Below, in pieces: positions 34,094-42,407 of a stretch of 64,000 nt of DNA; within the stretch, counting starts at the first letter, position 1; each line of letters opens with the position of its first letter. The position numbers and the translations under genes are program-made. The stretch covers positions 1 to 64,000 of the forward strand of contig DASUKN010000075.1 in assembly GCA_036278715.1 (NCBI GenBank). The letters are read 5' to 3'. Source of the stretch: Udaeobacter sp025935755 (GTDB lineage Bacteria; Verrucomicrobiota; Verrucomicrobiia; Chthoniobacterales; UBA10450). The notes under the pieces were generated by a model. It worked only from the letters and a program-made list of their open reading frames with translations. It had not been told where the DNA came from and ran no database searches.

Positions 34094-34582
34094 ATGCACA
34101 AAGTTAATCTTAGGGAAATCAAAGAAGATCCCTGGCAGTCGCCTGGAGGAAAATATGCCGTCTCGTTCAAAGGCATTTCTGGAGCACTTGGCCGCGAGCC
34201 GGCCTCGCTGGACCTGTCCAAGCGCCACCCATTTGACCTGGAATGGAGCTGCATCCCGCCAGGCAAACCCAATTTCCCGTACCACGCGCACTCGGCGCAG
34301 TGGGAATTGTACTTGGTGGTTTCCGGGAACGGAACTGTTCGACATAAGGACGGCATGACAGAAGTCGAACCCGGCGACGCGTTCATTTTCGGCCCAGATG
34401 AACCGCATCAGATTATCAATTCTGGATCAGAAGACCTCATCTATTATGTCGTCGCCGATAATCCCATCGGGGAATCCTGTTATTATCCCGACAGCGGCAA
34501 ATGGAAAATGAACAAGTCGTCAGCGGCCGATCGGGTCGTCGTCAAAGGTCAGGAGACCGATTATTTCGATGGCGAAGAATGA
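34094..34582 (+). CDS. Cupin domain protein (tandem copy 2)
   Basis: A 162-aa paralog of the preceding gene, starting MHKVNLREIKEDPW. Motif 1 reads FPYHAHSAQWELYLVVSGNG, keeping the His pair and the Glu; motif 2 reads PDEPHQIINSG. The C-terminal CYYPDSGKW...ETDYFDGEE tail is again present. The ATG at 34094 matches the start of copy 1 (MRKINLRDV), so the longer upstream frame is not used. The duplication is old, since identity is moderate. Confidence 0.85.
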   Translation: MHKVNLREIKEDPWQSPGGKYAVSFKGISGALGREPASLDLSKRHPFDLEWSCIPPGKPNFPYHAHSAQWELYLVVSGNGTVRHKDGMTEVEPGDAFIFGPDEPHQIINSGSEDLIYYVVADNPIGESCYYPDSGKWKMNKSSAADRVVVKGQETDYFDGEE

Positions 34583-34650
34583 ATTCTTGCCATGCCGAGC
34601 GCACTCGAGACATCTCTCGACCTCTCTGCCACATCGAAGTAGTTGAATTT

Positions 34651-35037
34651 ATGGATTCGAAGAAATCGTCGCATGATTTTCCCTACAAAACGTACCTGAA
34701 CATTCTGCACGGGCCTCTCGAAGTGATTGATGTGAAGAAGATCGCTGATGCTTGCACCGACAAATGGTACAACCAGACGTTATGCAAGGTGAACGAGGGA
34801 GTCGTTAGGCTGGCTGTTGTTCAAGGCGAATATCACTGGCATGAGCACAACGATATCGATGAATTTTTCTTCGTGCTCGATGGGCGATTTCTGATCGATC
34901 TGGAAGATCGCGTGATCGATCTCGCGCCGCGGCAGGGTTTCGTCGTGCCGAAAGGCGTGCGTCATCGCACGCGTGCACCGGAACGAACAGTCATCCTGAT
35001 GGTCGAGCGCGCGGACATCGTTCCAACAGGCGATTAG
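34651..35037 (+). CDS. Cupin domain protein (third, divergent)
   Basis: A 128-aa cupin from a different subgroup than the two upstream. Motif 1 is YHWHEHNDIDEFFFVLDGR and motif 2 PKGVRHRTRAPERT. It looks like a compact 2-oxoglutarate-independent metal-binding cupin of the mannose-6-phosphate isomerase-like type. The true ligand is unknown. The start at 34651 follows a stretch resembling a decayed dispersed repeat (GCCATGCCGAGCGCACTCGAG at 34589); an upstream in-frame extension through that stretch is not credible. Confidence 0.82.
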   Translation: MDSKKSSHDFPYKTYLNILHGPLEVIDVKKIADACTDKWYNQTLCKVNEGVVRLAVVQGEYHWHEHNDIDEFFFVLDGRFLIDLEDRVIDLAPRQGFVVPKGVRHRTRAPERTVILMVERADIVPTGD

Positions 35038-35050
35038 AGTCGGACGGAGC

Positions 35051-35557
35051 GTGGTCGGCGCTTTGATCGCGGCTATAAAAGTGAAAGGACTCAAGATTGT
35101 CTCAGGCGGGCAAACTGGCGTGGACCGCGGCGCGCTCGACGTTGCGCTTAACCATGGAATTGAATGCGGAGGATGGTGCCCGGCTGGCCGGTTGGACGAA
35201 TCGGGTAAGATTCCCGATCGGTACCCGGTCCAGGAATTACCAGGCGCTGGTTTCACGGAACGCACGTTCCAAAACGTGAAAGACTCTGATGGAACGGTCG
35301 TTATCTATCCCGGAGAATTGCGCGGCGGTACGGAGCAGACGGTTCGCTTCTGTGTTGAGCTGCGCCGACCGCATCAACTGATTGATGCATCACAAGTCGC
35401 CAGTGAAAACGCAGCGCAGTTGATTGACCGTTTTGTCCGCGACAGTCTGATCGGCATTCTGAATGTTGCCGGTCCACGCCACAGCGAATGGACGGAGGGT
35501 TACGACTACGTGTCTCACGTGCTGGAGATTTTCGTCGCGCTTCGGCGCACGGGCTAA
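35051..35557 (+). CDS. Putative molybdenum carrier / SLOG-superfamily protein
   Basis: A 168-aa Rossmann-like protein of the 'putative molybdenum carrier' family, related to YpsA/LOG-type nucleotide-binding proteins. The glycine-rich N-terminal motif LKIVSGGQTGVDRGALDVAL is followed by GGWCPAGRLDESGKIPDRYPVQE, then TVVIYPGELRGGTEQTV, and a C-terminal LNVAGPRHSEWTEGYDYV. Despite the family name, binding of molybdenum cofactor is not certain; nucleotide binding is equally plausible. It starts 13 bp after the third cupin, so they may share a transcript. The GTG at 35051 or at 35081 could be the start. Confidence 0.85.
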   Translation: MVGALIAAIKVKGLKIVSGGQTGVDRGALDVALNHGIECGGWCPAGRLDESGKIPDRYPVQELPGAGFTERTFQNVKDSDGTVVIYPGELRGGTEQTVRFCVELRRPHQLIDASQVASENAAQLIDRFVRDSLIGILNVAGPRHSEWTEGYDYVSHVLEIFVALRRTG

Positions 35558-35899
35558 TGCCCCGAGCGCCGCTTCTTGCCACGTGCGCGATTCCTTCCAG
35601 CGGAACGCGGCCGTTCGCGACCGGTCTTGCTGTTAGAAACCACCCCGGATTTTTGCATCGCGCGCGCCTGGCGCCCTCTGCGATTTCCGCTGGCGATGCG
35701 ATGTTCCTGTCGTGTTCGATTTGCCGTGACGCCGGGCGATCCAAGAACGGAGCGCGCGATGTGATCATCGCTTTCGTCGTCGCTTCTTGGTCGGGCCATA
35801 CCGTTAATAAATCGCGACGCCCGCGTCGGGCAGTCGTAGCGCCCTTTGTAGAAACGTGAATGAGATGCAGGCGCTGGCCGCGGCGCGCGCACCTGCAAA
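35558..35899. other. Region without a recognised gene; Arg-rich open frame on minus strand
   Basis: This is 342 bp between two convergent genes. On the minus strand a frame of up to 114 codons (TTG start at 35898) encodes a very basic product ending ...RERPRSAGRNRARGKKRRSGH. It could be a small nucleic-acid-binding protein or the relic of a basic C-terminal tail. It matches nothing I recognise and lacks a good start, so I do not call it a gene. Confidence 0.35.
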
Positions 35900-37192
35900 T
35901 CACTCGTAGCGCAATGCTTTGACCGGATCGAGTCGCGCGGCGAAGTACGCAGGAATTAGAGCCGCGAACGAACAGATCAAGAACGCGCTGATACAGATGA
36001 TGGCAACGTCGCGCGGGATGACTTCGGCCGGTATCGACGAAAATTGATAAACCTCGCGGGGGAAAATCTCGATGTGCAACGTCGATGCCAGCCAGTGACT
36101 GAATTCGTTCCGGTAACGAATCAGCGTCATTCCAAGCCCCAATCCCGTAATGGTTCCGAACAGACCCACAATCGTTCCCTGACCAAGGAACACCCAGACA
36201 ATTTGCGCAATGTTCGCCCCGAGCGCTTTCACGATTCCGATCTCGTGCCGCTTTTGCACGGTCACTGTGATGAGCGTGCTCATGATTCCGAATGCCGCCA
36301 CGATCACGATGAAGAACAAAAGAAAAAACATGACCGTGCGTTCGAGCCGCACTGCTTCGAAATACTGGCGATTCATATCGATCCACGTCTGGGCGTATTG
36401 CGGCGGCTTGAGGAATTGCTGGATCTCCTGTTTCACCCGTTCAGCGCTGTACGGGTTGTCGGTTTTCACCGTGATCCCGTGCAACGCGTCGCCCAGGCCA
36501 TACAGCTCCTGGCCAACGTAAACCGGCACGAGCAGGAATTCGGAATCGTGCAAGTAATGGCCCGTCTCGAAAATGCCGGTGACGGTTAGCTCTTTTGGAA
36601 GGATCACATCGCGCAATTCATCGATTGCTTGTTTCTCTTGTTCGCCTGTCGCGTTCTCCAATTTCTTAATGCTATCGAGGACCTGGCCGAGATTGCCTGG
36701 CGAATAAACGGTCACCTTATCGCCAACGGTGACCCCAAGTTTTCGCGCCAGTTCAATTCCCACCACCGTGGATTCTCCTTCCAGGTCGAGCTTGCCGAAT
36801 TTGATGAATTTTTTTAACGGGATGACTTTTTCTTCCTGTGAAGGATCGACCCCGCGAATTAACGGTGCGAGTCGCCTGCCGTGATATTCCACAATCACCG
36901 GTCCTTGAACGAAAGGGGCGGTGGCGACTACGCCCGGCGTTTTATCGATTTTAGCCTTAAGCGGTCGCCAATCGCGGAACACATCCTCGGAAGTGACCAG
37001 GATGTGCGCGTCGAAATCGATAACCTTCTGGCGTAGCTCCCGATCGAAACCGGTCATGACCGCAATCACGAGAATCAGCACGGTCACGCCGAGGGTTACG
37101 CCGAGAACCGAGATTAATGTAATGATCGATAGAAATGTACGCTTCGGTTTCAGGTACCGCAGCGCCAGGAAAACACTAAATGGAAGCTTCAA
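35900..37192 (-). CDS. LolC/LolE-type ABC transporter permease
   Basis: A 430-aa inner-membrane permease of the lipoprotein-releasing (LolCE) type. A first membrane helix (FLSIITLISVLGVTLGVTVLILVIAVMTGFDRELR) is followed by a large periplasmic domain (residues ~50-280) and three C-terminal helices with VQKRHEIGIVKALGANIAQIVWVFLGQG and the ending FAARLDPVKALRYE. It would move lipoproteins from the inner membrane towards the outer membrane together with a LolD ATPase. No ATPase gene is adjacent: downstream is the Arg-rich region and upstream a DUF2237 gene. Confidence 0.93.
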   Translation of the reverse strand: MKLPFSVFLALRYLKPKRTFLSIITLISVLGVTLGVTVLILVIAVMTGFDRELRQKVIDFDAHILVTSEDVFRDWRPLKAKIDKTPGVVATAPFVQGPVIVEYHGRRLAPLIRGVDPSQEEKVIPLKKFIKFGKLDLEGESTVVGIELARKLGVTVGDKVTVYSPGNLGQVLDSIKKLENATGEQEKQAIDELRDVILPKELTVTGIFETGHYLHDSEFLLVPVYVGQELYGLGDALHGITVKTDNPYSAERVKQEIQQFLKPPQYAQTWIDMNRQYFEAVRLERTVMFFLLFFIVIVAAFGIMSTLITVTVQKRHEIGIVKALGANIAQIVWVFLGQGTIVGLFGTITGLGLGMTLIRYRNEFSHWLASTLHIEIFPREVYQFSSIPAEVIPRDVAIICISAFLICSFAALIPAYFAARLDPVKALRYE

Positions 37193-37250
37193 TGGGCTGT
37201 TAGCGTGGCGGCAAACTGGAATGGATTCAACCGCCGTCTGCGAAGGACGG

Positions 37251-37616
37251 TTAGGCTTTCGTTACCGCGTGTGCCTTTAGTTCTTGCAGCGTGACGAACT
37301 CGAGCGCAGACGCGTGTGTTGCTTCAAGATCGACAGGCGCCGCACGGTTGTGATCGAGAGCGCTTTTCCAGCGCGTCACGCACACACACCATCTATCGCC
37401 GGGTTTCAATCCGGGGAAACCCCACTCCGGACGTGGCGTGACGAGGTCGTTTCCATCCAGCACAGAGAAATCCAAAAATTCCTCGGTGACCTGCACGCAG
37501 ACGGTGTGCTGGCCCACATCCTCTGGTCCTGTTCGGCAATAACCGTCGCGGTAAAAGCCGGTCATCGGATCGCGACAACAACATTTCAATTCCGTGCCCA
37601 AAACATTCGTTGGCAT
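37251..37616 (-). CDS. DUF2237 family protein
   Basis: A 121-aa protein with the full DUF2237 pattern: NVLGTELKCCCRDPMTGFYRDGYCRTGPEDVGQHTVCVQVTEEFLDFS, then GNDLVTPRPEWGFPGLKPGDRWCVCVTRW, and the C-terminal PVDLEATHASAL. It contains seven cysteines in conserved positions, suggesting metal or redox chemistry. No experimental function is known to me for this family. It is cytoplasmic. It lies 58 bp upstream of the permease gene on the same strand. Confidence 0.9.
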   Translation of the reverse strand: MPTNVLGTELKCCCRDPMTGFYRDGYCRTGPEDVGQHTVCVQVTEEFLDFSVLDGNDLVTPRPEWGFPGLKPGDRWCVCVTRWKSALDHNRAAPVDLEATHASALEFVTLQELKAHAVTKA

Positions 37617-37643
37617 GCTGCAAGTTCCCTTAGTTTTTCCTGC

Positions 37644-37732
37644 TGTCAGGTTGAGCGAAGCGAAACGTCGCAGTTTTTTGATCCGAAGACTTTGGAAACC
37701 ATCAGAGATTCTTCGCTTCGCTCAGAATGACA
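37644..37732. repeat. MITE-like element, GTCAGGTTGAGCGAAGCGAA family (copy A3)
   Basis: The cleanest copy, 89 bp. The left end is TGTCAGGTTGAGCGAAGCGA. The reverse complement of the right end is TGTCATTCTGAGCGAAGCGA, so the 20-bp termini differ at only about three positions. It fills the gap between the divergent DUF2237 and VOC genes. Confidence 0.75.
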
Positions 37733-37779
37733 TTTGTAGATGAATTGTGATATTTGTAAGCCTACCCAGGGACGAAGGA

Positions 37780-38235
37780 ATGCCAATTAACGCGAAATAT
37801 GTGCACACGAATCTGATCGCCAGGGATTGGAAAAGGCTGGTCCGATTCTATCGCGAAGTTTTCGGATGCGAACCGAAAGGTCCGGAACGCGATCTGTCTG
37901 CCGCATGGCTTGACCGTGTGAATTCGGTTCCGAACGCGCGTCTTCGTGGCGTTCATCTTCGATTACCTGGATACCACGATGATGGCCCCACACTGGAGAT
38001 CTTTAGCTACGATCAGTCGATCGAACGCGGGTTGCCGAAGGCTAACGAGTGCGGATTTGGCCACATTGCTTTCGCCGTGGACAACGTTGATGAAGCGCTA
38101 CAAGCAGTGATCGCAGCCGGCGGAGGCATAGTCGGCGAGATCGCCACGGGAGAAGTGAAAGGCGCGGGCCTGATCCGGCTGGTGTACGCGCGAGATCCTG
38201 AAGGTAACATCGTCGAGTTGCAGAAATGGACGTGA
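37780..38235 (+). CDS. VOC-family (glyoxalase-like) metalloprotein
   Basis: A 151-aa protein with the two beta-alpha-beta-beta-beta units of the vicinal oxygen chelate fold. Candidate metal ligands are the His in YVHTNLIARDW, the His in ECGFGHIAFAVDNVDEAL and the Glu in PEGNIVELQKW. The conserved ARDPEGNIVE ending is typical of lactoylglutathione-lyase-like members. The substrate is unknown. The ATG at 37780 is preferred, with GAAGGA just upstream; a longer frame starts at 37747. Confidence 0.87.
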   Translation: MPINAKYVHTNLIARDWKRLVRFYREVFGCEPKGPERDLSAAWLDRVNSVPNARLRGVHLRLPGYHDDGPTLEIFSYDQSIERGLPKANECGFGHIAFAVDNVDEALQAVIAAGGGIVGEIATGEVKGAGLIRLVYARDPEGNIVELQKWT

Positions 38236-38259
38236 GCGGCCGCGCGTAGTGGTCTCGCC

Positions 38260-38817
38260 ATGACCGGGCAAACCGTCATCGCATACTGGCTTATCCCATC
38301 AGAGCCGGCACGGAGCTTCTTTCAGCGAATGATTAACGACCTCGCTCGCCGATACGATGCTCCCGTTTTCGAGCCGCACGTGACACTTCATGTTGGCGCG
38401 GATGAGCCTGCTGCAGCCGAGCAGGCACTCAGGGAATCGGCGCGCAACTGCGAACTCGTTAGGCTGACACCGCTTGGCATCGATCATTCCGACGAGTTTA
38501 TTAAAACGCTTTTTGTGCAGTTCGGTATAAATCGCGAACTGCAGCATATCAATGACATCATTCGCAAGGGAGCGGACGATTCGTCAAAATACGAGGTAAA
38601 ACCGCATTTGAGTTTGTTGTACAAGAGTTTGCCCTCAGCGACGCGAACCGGACTGGCGACTTCAATCGCAGTGCCGTTCGCTCAAATTTCTTTCGATGCG
38701 CTTCGAGCGGTCCGCTGTGTTTCCCCTACGCGAAACCGCGCAGACGTCGAAGCGTGGGAGCTGATACATGCAAGCAAACTGCGGCAGCTCAATTGCAATG
38801 TTGAATCACATATGTGA
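38260..38817 (+). CDS. 2H phosphoesterase (cyclic phosphodiesterase / 2'-5' RNA ligase-like)
   Basis: A 185-aa member of the 2H superfamily. The two catalytic HxT/S motifs are H40-V-T (EPHVTLHVG) and H116-L-S (KPHLSLLYK), at the expected spacing. Family members open 2',3'-cyclic phosphates or hydrolyse 2'-5' linkages in RNA. It has no signal peptide and acts in the cytoplasm. It is followed by a convergent metallophosphoesterase gene and then by a nucleotidyltransferase gene. The exact substrate cannot be inferred. Confidence 0.82.
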   Translation: MTGQTVIAYWLIPSEPARSFFQRMINDLARRYDAPVFEPHVTLHVGADEPAAAEQALRESARNCELVRLTPLGIDHSDEFIKTLFVQFGINRELQHINDIIRKGADDSSKYEVKPHLSLLYKSLPSATRTGLATSIAVPFAQISFDALRAVRCVSPTRNRADVEAWELIHASKLRQLNCNVESHM

Positions 38818-38881
38818 TCAAACATTGCAAAGCCAGATTCGCTTAGTCTAACGAATGCTCGCAAGCGAGCCTTTTAACACC

Positions 38882-39601
38882 CTACAGTTCGACGATCCGG
38901 TACGGCTTTCCGGTTCTGTGCAGCACGGGCGCAGAAACGTTGTAAACGGGGATGCCCATCGAAGTTTTTCCGTCGGTAATGCCATTGTGCGCGTGGCCAT
39001 GGAATACTGCCGTGGCGCGGAATCGGTTGATCGGTTCTTCCAGGCGACTGGAACCGAGGAAGGCAAAGATTTCAGGGTCTTCTCCCTCCAAGGTCGCGCG
39101 AATTGGCGAATAATGCAGCACCACGACCCGGCGCTCAGTTTGCAGCTTCACCAGGGCCTGCTCGAGGCGAATGGCGTGGCTGATTGATTCCTGCACGAAC
39201 TGCTTGATCAACGGCTCGCCCCACGCGTTGAGCATCCGCCGTCCAAAACCGCCCCCGAACCCGCAGATCCCGGCAAAGCCAACGCCTGCAATTTCGACAG
39301 CCTCTCCGTTGAGCATGGTTACGCCGGTCTGATCGAGAATATCAGCCACCGTTTCCGGGTGTCCGGATTCATAGTCGTGATTCCCGATGACTCCGATACA
39401 CGGGATCTTTACCGCGCTGCGAATATCTGCAGCGAGTTCTTCCGCTTCTTCGGGAAGGCCGTACTCAGTCAGGTCCCCGCAGAGCAGAAGCACGTCCGCG
39501 TTGCTCGACATCTCGGCAAACGCTTCCTGCATCTTTCCGCGCGAATGTTTCGCGTAGTGTAGATCTGCTGTCGCCGCGATACGCAATCCACGGTTTGCCA
39601 T
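38882..39601 (-). CDS. Calcineurin-like metallophosphoesterase
   Basis: A 239-aa di-metal phosphoesterase. All the expected motifs are visible: ATADLHY (DxH), LLLCGDLTEYG (GDxx), GVIGNHDYESGH (GNHD/E), VVVLHYSP (H) and VFHGHAHNG (GHxH). The start at 39601 (MANRGLRIAATADLHY) fits the fold. Upstream in-frame starts at 39664 and 39712 exist, but the longest overlaps the divergent nucleotidyltransferase gene. The substrate could be a nucleotide, cyclic nucleotide or phosphoprotein. Confidence 0.88.
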   Translation of the reverse strand: MANRGLRIAATADLHYAKHSRGKMQEAFAEMSSNADVLLLCGDLTEYGLPEEAEELAADIRSAVKIPCIGVIGNHDYESGHPETVADILDQTGVTMLNGEAVEIAGVGFAGICGFGGGFGRRMLNAWGEPLIKQFVQESISHAIRLEQALVKLQTERRVVVLHYSPIRATLEGEDPEIFAFLGSSRLEEPINRFRATAVFHGHAHNGITDGKTSMGIPVYNVSAPVLHRTGKPYRIVEL

Positions 39602-39696
39602 CGCTTTAAGAAACGGAACGGCCCCCAGGTATGGACGTTTCGGGTAAGCAACATCCGCTGTCATGCACGCGTGTAGCGGTTGAAGTGCGTAATTGA

Positions 39697-40518
39697 ATGA
39701 GTATGGCTGCAAGCACCCTAACGGTAGTTCCTCCCATTCGGGGCGAAGGCAGTCCTAATCAGTTTCATCGCAGATCAGTGGCCGCGCTGTATGCTGATAA
39801 AGTTCCTTTCCTGATCGGCGGGGCGTACATGGTAGAGGTATGCGGAGGCGTGTCGCGCAGCACAAAGGATTTTGATTTGTATGTTCGCCCGAAACATGTG
39901 CACGCTGCGCTCAAAGCACTGGCACGTGCGGGATACAAAACCGAACTGACATTTCCGCACTGGCTGGCGAAGGCCACGTACGATGGAGATATCCTTGATC
40001 TGATTTTTCGGGCGGGCAACGGCTTGTGCGAAGTGGATGATTCCTGGTTCAACCGGGCGCGCGACGACGAGCTGCTGGGGGTGCCAGTAAAACTTTGCGC
40101 GTCGGAGGAAATGATCTGGATGAAGGCGTACATCATGGAGCGCGAACGGTTCGACGGCGCTGACATCGCGCATATTCTCCGCTGCAGTGCGGCAGATATT
40201 GATTGGCCGCATCTTGTGCGAAGGTTCGGTCCTGACTGGCGCGTATTACTGAGCCATTTGATCCTGTTCGGGTTTGTTTATCCCGGAGAACGCACGCTGA
40301 TTCCGGCGGCGATCATGGAGGACTTAATGTCACGACTCCGCAGCGAAACGAGGACGGCCGGTCCACAACGACTTTGTCGTGGCACGCTCCTTTCCCGGCA
40401 GCAATATCTTGTGGATATACGCGACTGGGGCTTTCGCGACGCTCGCCTGGAGGAGCGCGTTCACATGAGCGAGAAAGACATCGCCCATTGGACAGAGGCA
40501 ATTGAGGAACAACAGTGA
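39697..40518 (+). CDS. Nucleotidyltransferase-fold protein
   Basis: A 273-aa protein with the DNA-polymerase-beta-like nucleotidyltransferase signature: GG at residues 41-42 (FLIGGAYMVEVCGG), the acidic pair D58/D60 in RSTKDFDLYV, and a later acidic strand DGDILDLIF (about residues 96-104). The C-terminal half is helical with no recognised domain. Such proteins include antibiotic-modifying enzymes and the AbiEii/MNT toxin group; I cannot tell which applies. It is divergent from the metallophosphoesterase, with fewer than 100 bp between start codons, so they may be co-regulated. Confidence 0.75.
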   Translation: MSMAASTLTVVPPIRGEGSPNQFHRRSVAALYADKVPFLIGGAYMVEVCGGVSRSTKDFDLYVRPKHVHAALKALARAGYKTELTFPHWLAKATYDGDILDLIFRAGNGLCEVDDSWFNRARDDELLGVPVKLCASEEMIWMKAYIMERERFDGADIAHILRCSAADIDWPHLVRRFGPDWRVLLSHLILFGFVYPGERTLIPAAIMEDLMSRLRSETRTAGPQRLCRGTLLSRQQYLVDIRDWGFRDARLEERVHMSEKDIAHWTEAIEEQQ

Positions 40519-40520
40519 TC

Positions 40521-42392
40521 CTACGGCGAAGGTGTTTCGCTGGGAGGCGATTCTGCAGGCGACGCACTCACGGAACTCGCGATGAGCTTCGCCTTGGCTG
40601 CTTGCAGGAGCTTTTTCTCTTCCGAATAAAGTTCGCCATGTTCGGCAGTAGCGATGTAATCCTTTGCTCTCTCTGATTCGTTCGCCTCGGCGAGCGCCAG
40701 CGCGACATAAAGCGCGGCGTGGGGATCGTGCAGCTGGTCAGCCGGCAAACTTTGAATAATGGCAAGAGCCTCTGCATTCTTTCCAAGCCGATTAAGCGAA
40801 TATGCGTACGTCAAAGCGCAATTCACGTCGTTGGGCGCGCGATCATAAGCCTCTTTTGCCAGTTGATGTGACTTTTCTGTATCTTCACCAAGGTTCAGGC
40901 CGAGCCGGGCCAGATCGGCGGTGAGCGGTGCTTCGTTAGGCGAACTTTCATGAAGCCGTTGAAGCACTGCATACAGCCGCGTCGTTTCATCCCTGGCTCG
41001 ATAGAGCTCTCGAAGATTGTCGAGCGCTTCGCGGCGCATCGTCGCATTTTCTTCGACGCGCATCCAAAGTTCTTCGGCCTGACTTGCCAGCTGCCACTTT
41101 GTCGCGAGGCGAGCAAGAGCGAGTTGACCTTCCGGGTCGTCCGCTGACAATTCAACAGCAGATCGCCAAAGCTTCTCGAATTCAGGAGCATCGGCTGATC
41201 GTAGATGCCGTTCCGCGATTGCACCGTAGGCCAGGCGCAGATATTCCGCGTTACCCCAATTCACGGTTCGGGTCCAGCGTCTAAGTCGCGACCAATTCTT
41301 TACTGTGGCGTAGGCATCCGCCACCGCGACAGATGCAGGCGGCGAATTCAGTTGTGCTGTGGGCAATTTGTCGATCCATTTCACGACGTCTCCAGCGAAT
41401 CCATTCTGATTCATCCAATCAATCAACGATGCGAGATCAGATCCATTACGTGCCGCGAACGGCTTCACCTTCTCGAGGACCTGCCGGAATTTTTTCTCGT
41501 CTAGTTTTCGATAGAAATTCAGCGAGAGCAGGTAATCGCCGAATGTGACCTCTGGCGACATCTGCAGTTGTTGCGCAAATGTGTCCGCCGCGATGCGGTC
41601 ATTCCGCTCCACCGCATCATTGAGTAACGCTCGCAGCGCGCCAGCCCGGTACGGACCTACCGTGCTGAGTCGCTCGAGCGTCTCGCGTGCGGCATCACTC
41701 TTTTCCGTGTCTTTGGAACGAATTTGGAGTGCCGCGAGATTGAATTGGTACAGATCGTTGTTTGGTTCTTTGTTTACCGCAGCTGCGAATTGTTCTTCCT
41801 GCTCCGCAAAATTGCCTTCTGCCCGCGCCAGCCAACCAGCAACGACATGGAAAGTTGCGCTGTCCCGATCACCCGGAGGAACTCGATTTAGCGCCTCACG
41901 AACCAAGTCGAGTTTTCCAAAGCGGAGCGCTGCGGAAGCAAGGTTGAGCTGACTTTCAGGATCCTTTGGCAGCAATCGCGCGATCCGTTCGCGCCATGTA
42001 AGCGCCTCTTCAAGATTTTGCCTTTCCGCTGTGTCAGCCAGAATCGACAGCGCTGCGACAGAATCCGGATGCCGGCGGACGAGTTCCTGTGCGATTTGTC
42101 CTGCCTTGCTGAACTTCCCTTCCTGCGAAAGCATGGTCGCCTTTCGCAGTAATCCGCGTTCATGCCAGCTCTCGTAAAGTCTTGCGGCATAACGGACAAA
42201 AAAGATGCCTAACAACAATGCGATTACTAATCCCGCGATCGCCACGGGCACACCATTCCTCCTGAGCTTCTCATGCAAGCTCGAATGTGTTCCGGTTAAG
42301 GATGCCCGATCTGTTGTTTGTTCGACTTGATCGAATTGATCCGGTTCCTGGTGCGTTGTCTCGACGCCCGCCGATCCACTTCTCCGTTTCAT
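40521..42392 (-). CDS. Membrane-anchored TPR repeat protein
   Basis: A 623-aa protein. A charged N-terminal tail is followed by one membrane helix (residues ~48-69, VPVAIAGLVIALLLGIFFV) and then about ten tetratricopeptide-like helical repeats across residues ~80-590 (for example KAGQIAQELVRRHPDSVAALSILADTAERQN). The C-terminus is a short Ser/Pro tail. It probably scaffolds a protein complex at the membrane. It lies 15 bp after the AI-2E-type transporter gene, in a minus-strand series with another TPR gene. Its 3' end is 2 bp from the end of the convergent nucleotidyltransferase gene. Confidence 0.8.
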   Translation of the reverse strand: MKRRSGSAGVETTHQEPDQFDQVEQTTDRASLTGTHSSLHEKLRRNGVPVAIAGLVIALLLGIFFVRYAARLYESWHERGLLRKATMLSQEGKFSKAGQIAQELVRRHPDSVAALSILADTAERQNLEEALTWRERIARLLPKDPESQLNLASAALRFGKLDLVREALNRVPPGDRDSATFHVVAGWLARAEGNFAEQEEQFAAAVNKEPNNDLYQFNLAALQIRSKDTEKSDAARETLERLSTVGPYRAGALRALLNDAVERNDRIAADTFAQQLQMSPEVTFGDYLLSLNFYRKLDEKKFRQVLEKVKPFAARNGSDLASLIDWMNQNGFAGDVVKWIDKLPTAQLNSPPASVAVADAYATVKNWSRLRRWTRTVNWGNAEYLRLAYGAIAERHLRSADAPEFEKLWRSAVELSADDPEGQLALARLATKWQLASQAEELWMRVEENATMRREALDNLRELYRARDETTRLYAVLQRLHESSPNEAPLTADLARLGLNLGEDTEKSHQLAKEAYDRAPNDVNCALTYAYSLNRLGKNAEALAIIQSLPADQLHDPHAALYVALALAEANESERAKDYIATAEHGELYSEEKKLLQAAKAKLIASSVSASPAESPPSETPSP

Positions 42393-42407
42393 GTAAAGGT
42401 TTCGGCG

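Noticed and set aside
34589..34650. N-terminal extension of the third cupin through CHAERTRDISR
   Set aside because: These residues are typical of translated dispersed repeats, not of cupins. The ATG at 34651 gives a normal domain.
35301..36386. 361-codon minus-strand frame overlapping the permease and the molybdenum-carrier gene
   Set aside because: It is in a different frame from the clear LolC/E-type permease and antisense to another clear gene. Its composition is Arg/Ser-rich and non-specific.
39697..40518. CD-NTase / CBASS defence gene
   Set aside because: Only the general nucleotidyltransferase motif is present. No cyclase-specific features, effector, or Cap2/Cap3-like genes are nearby.
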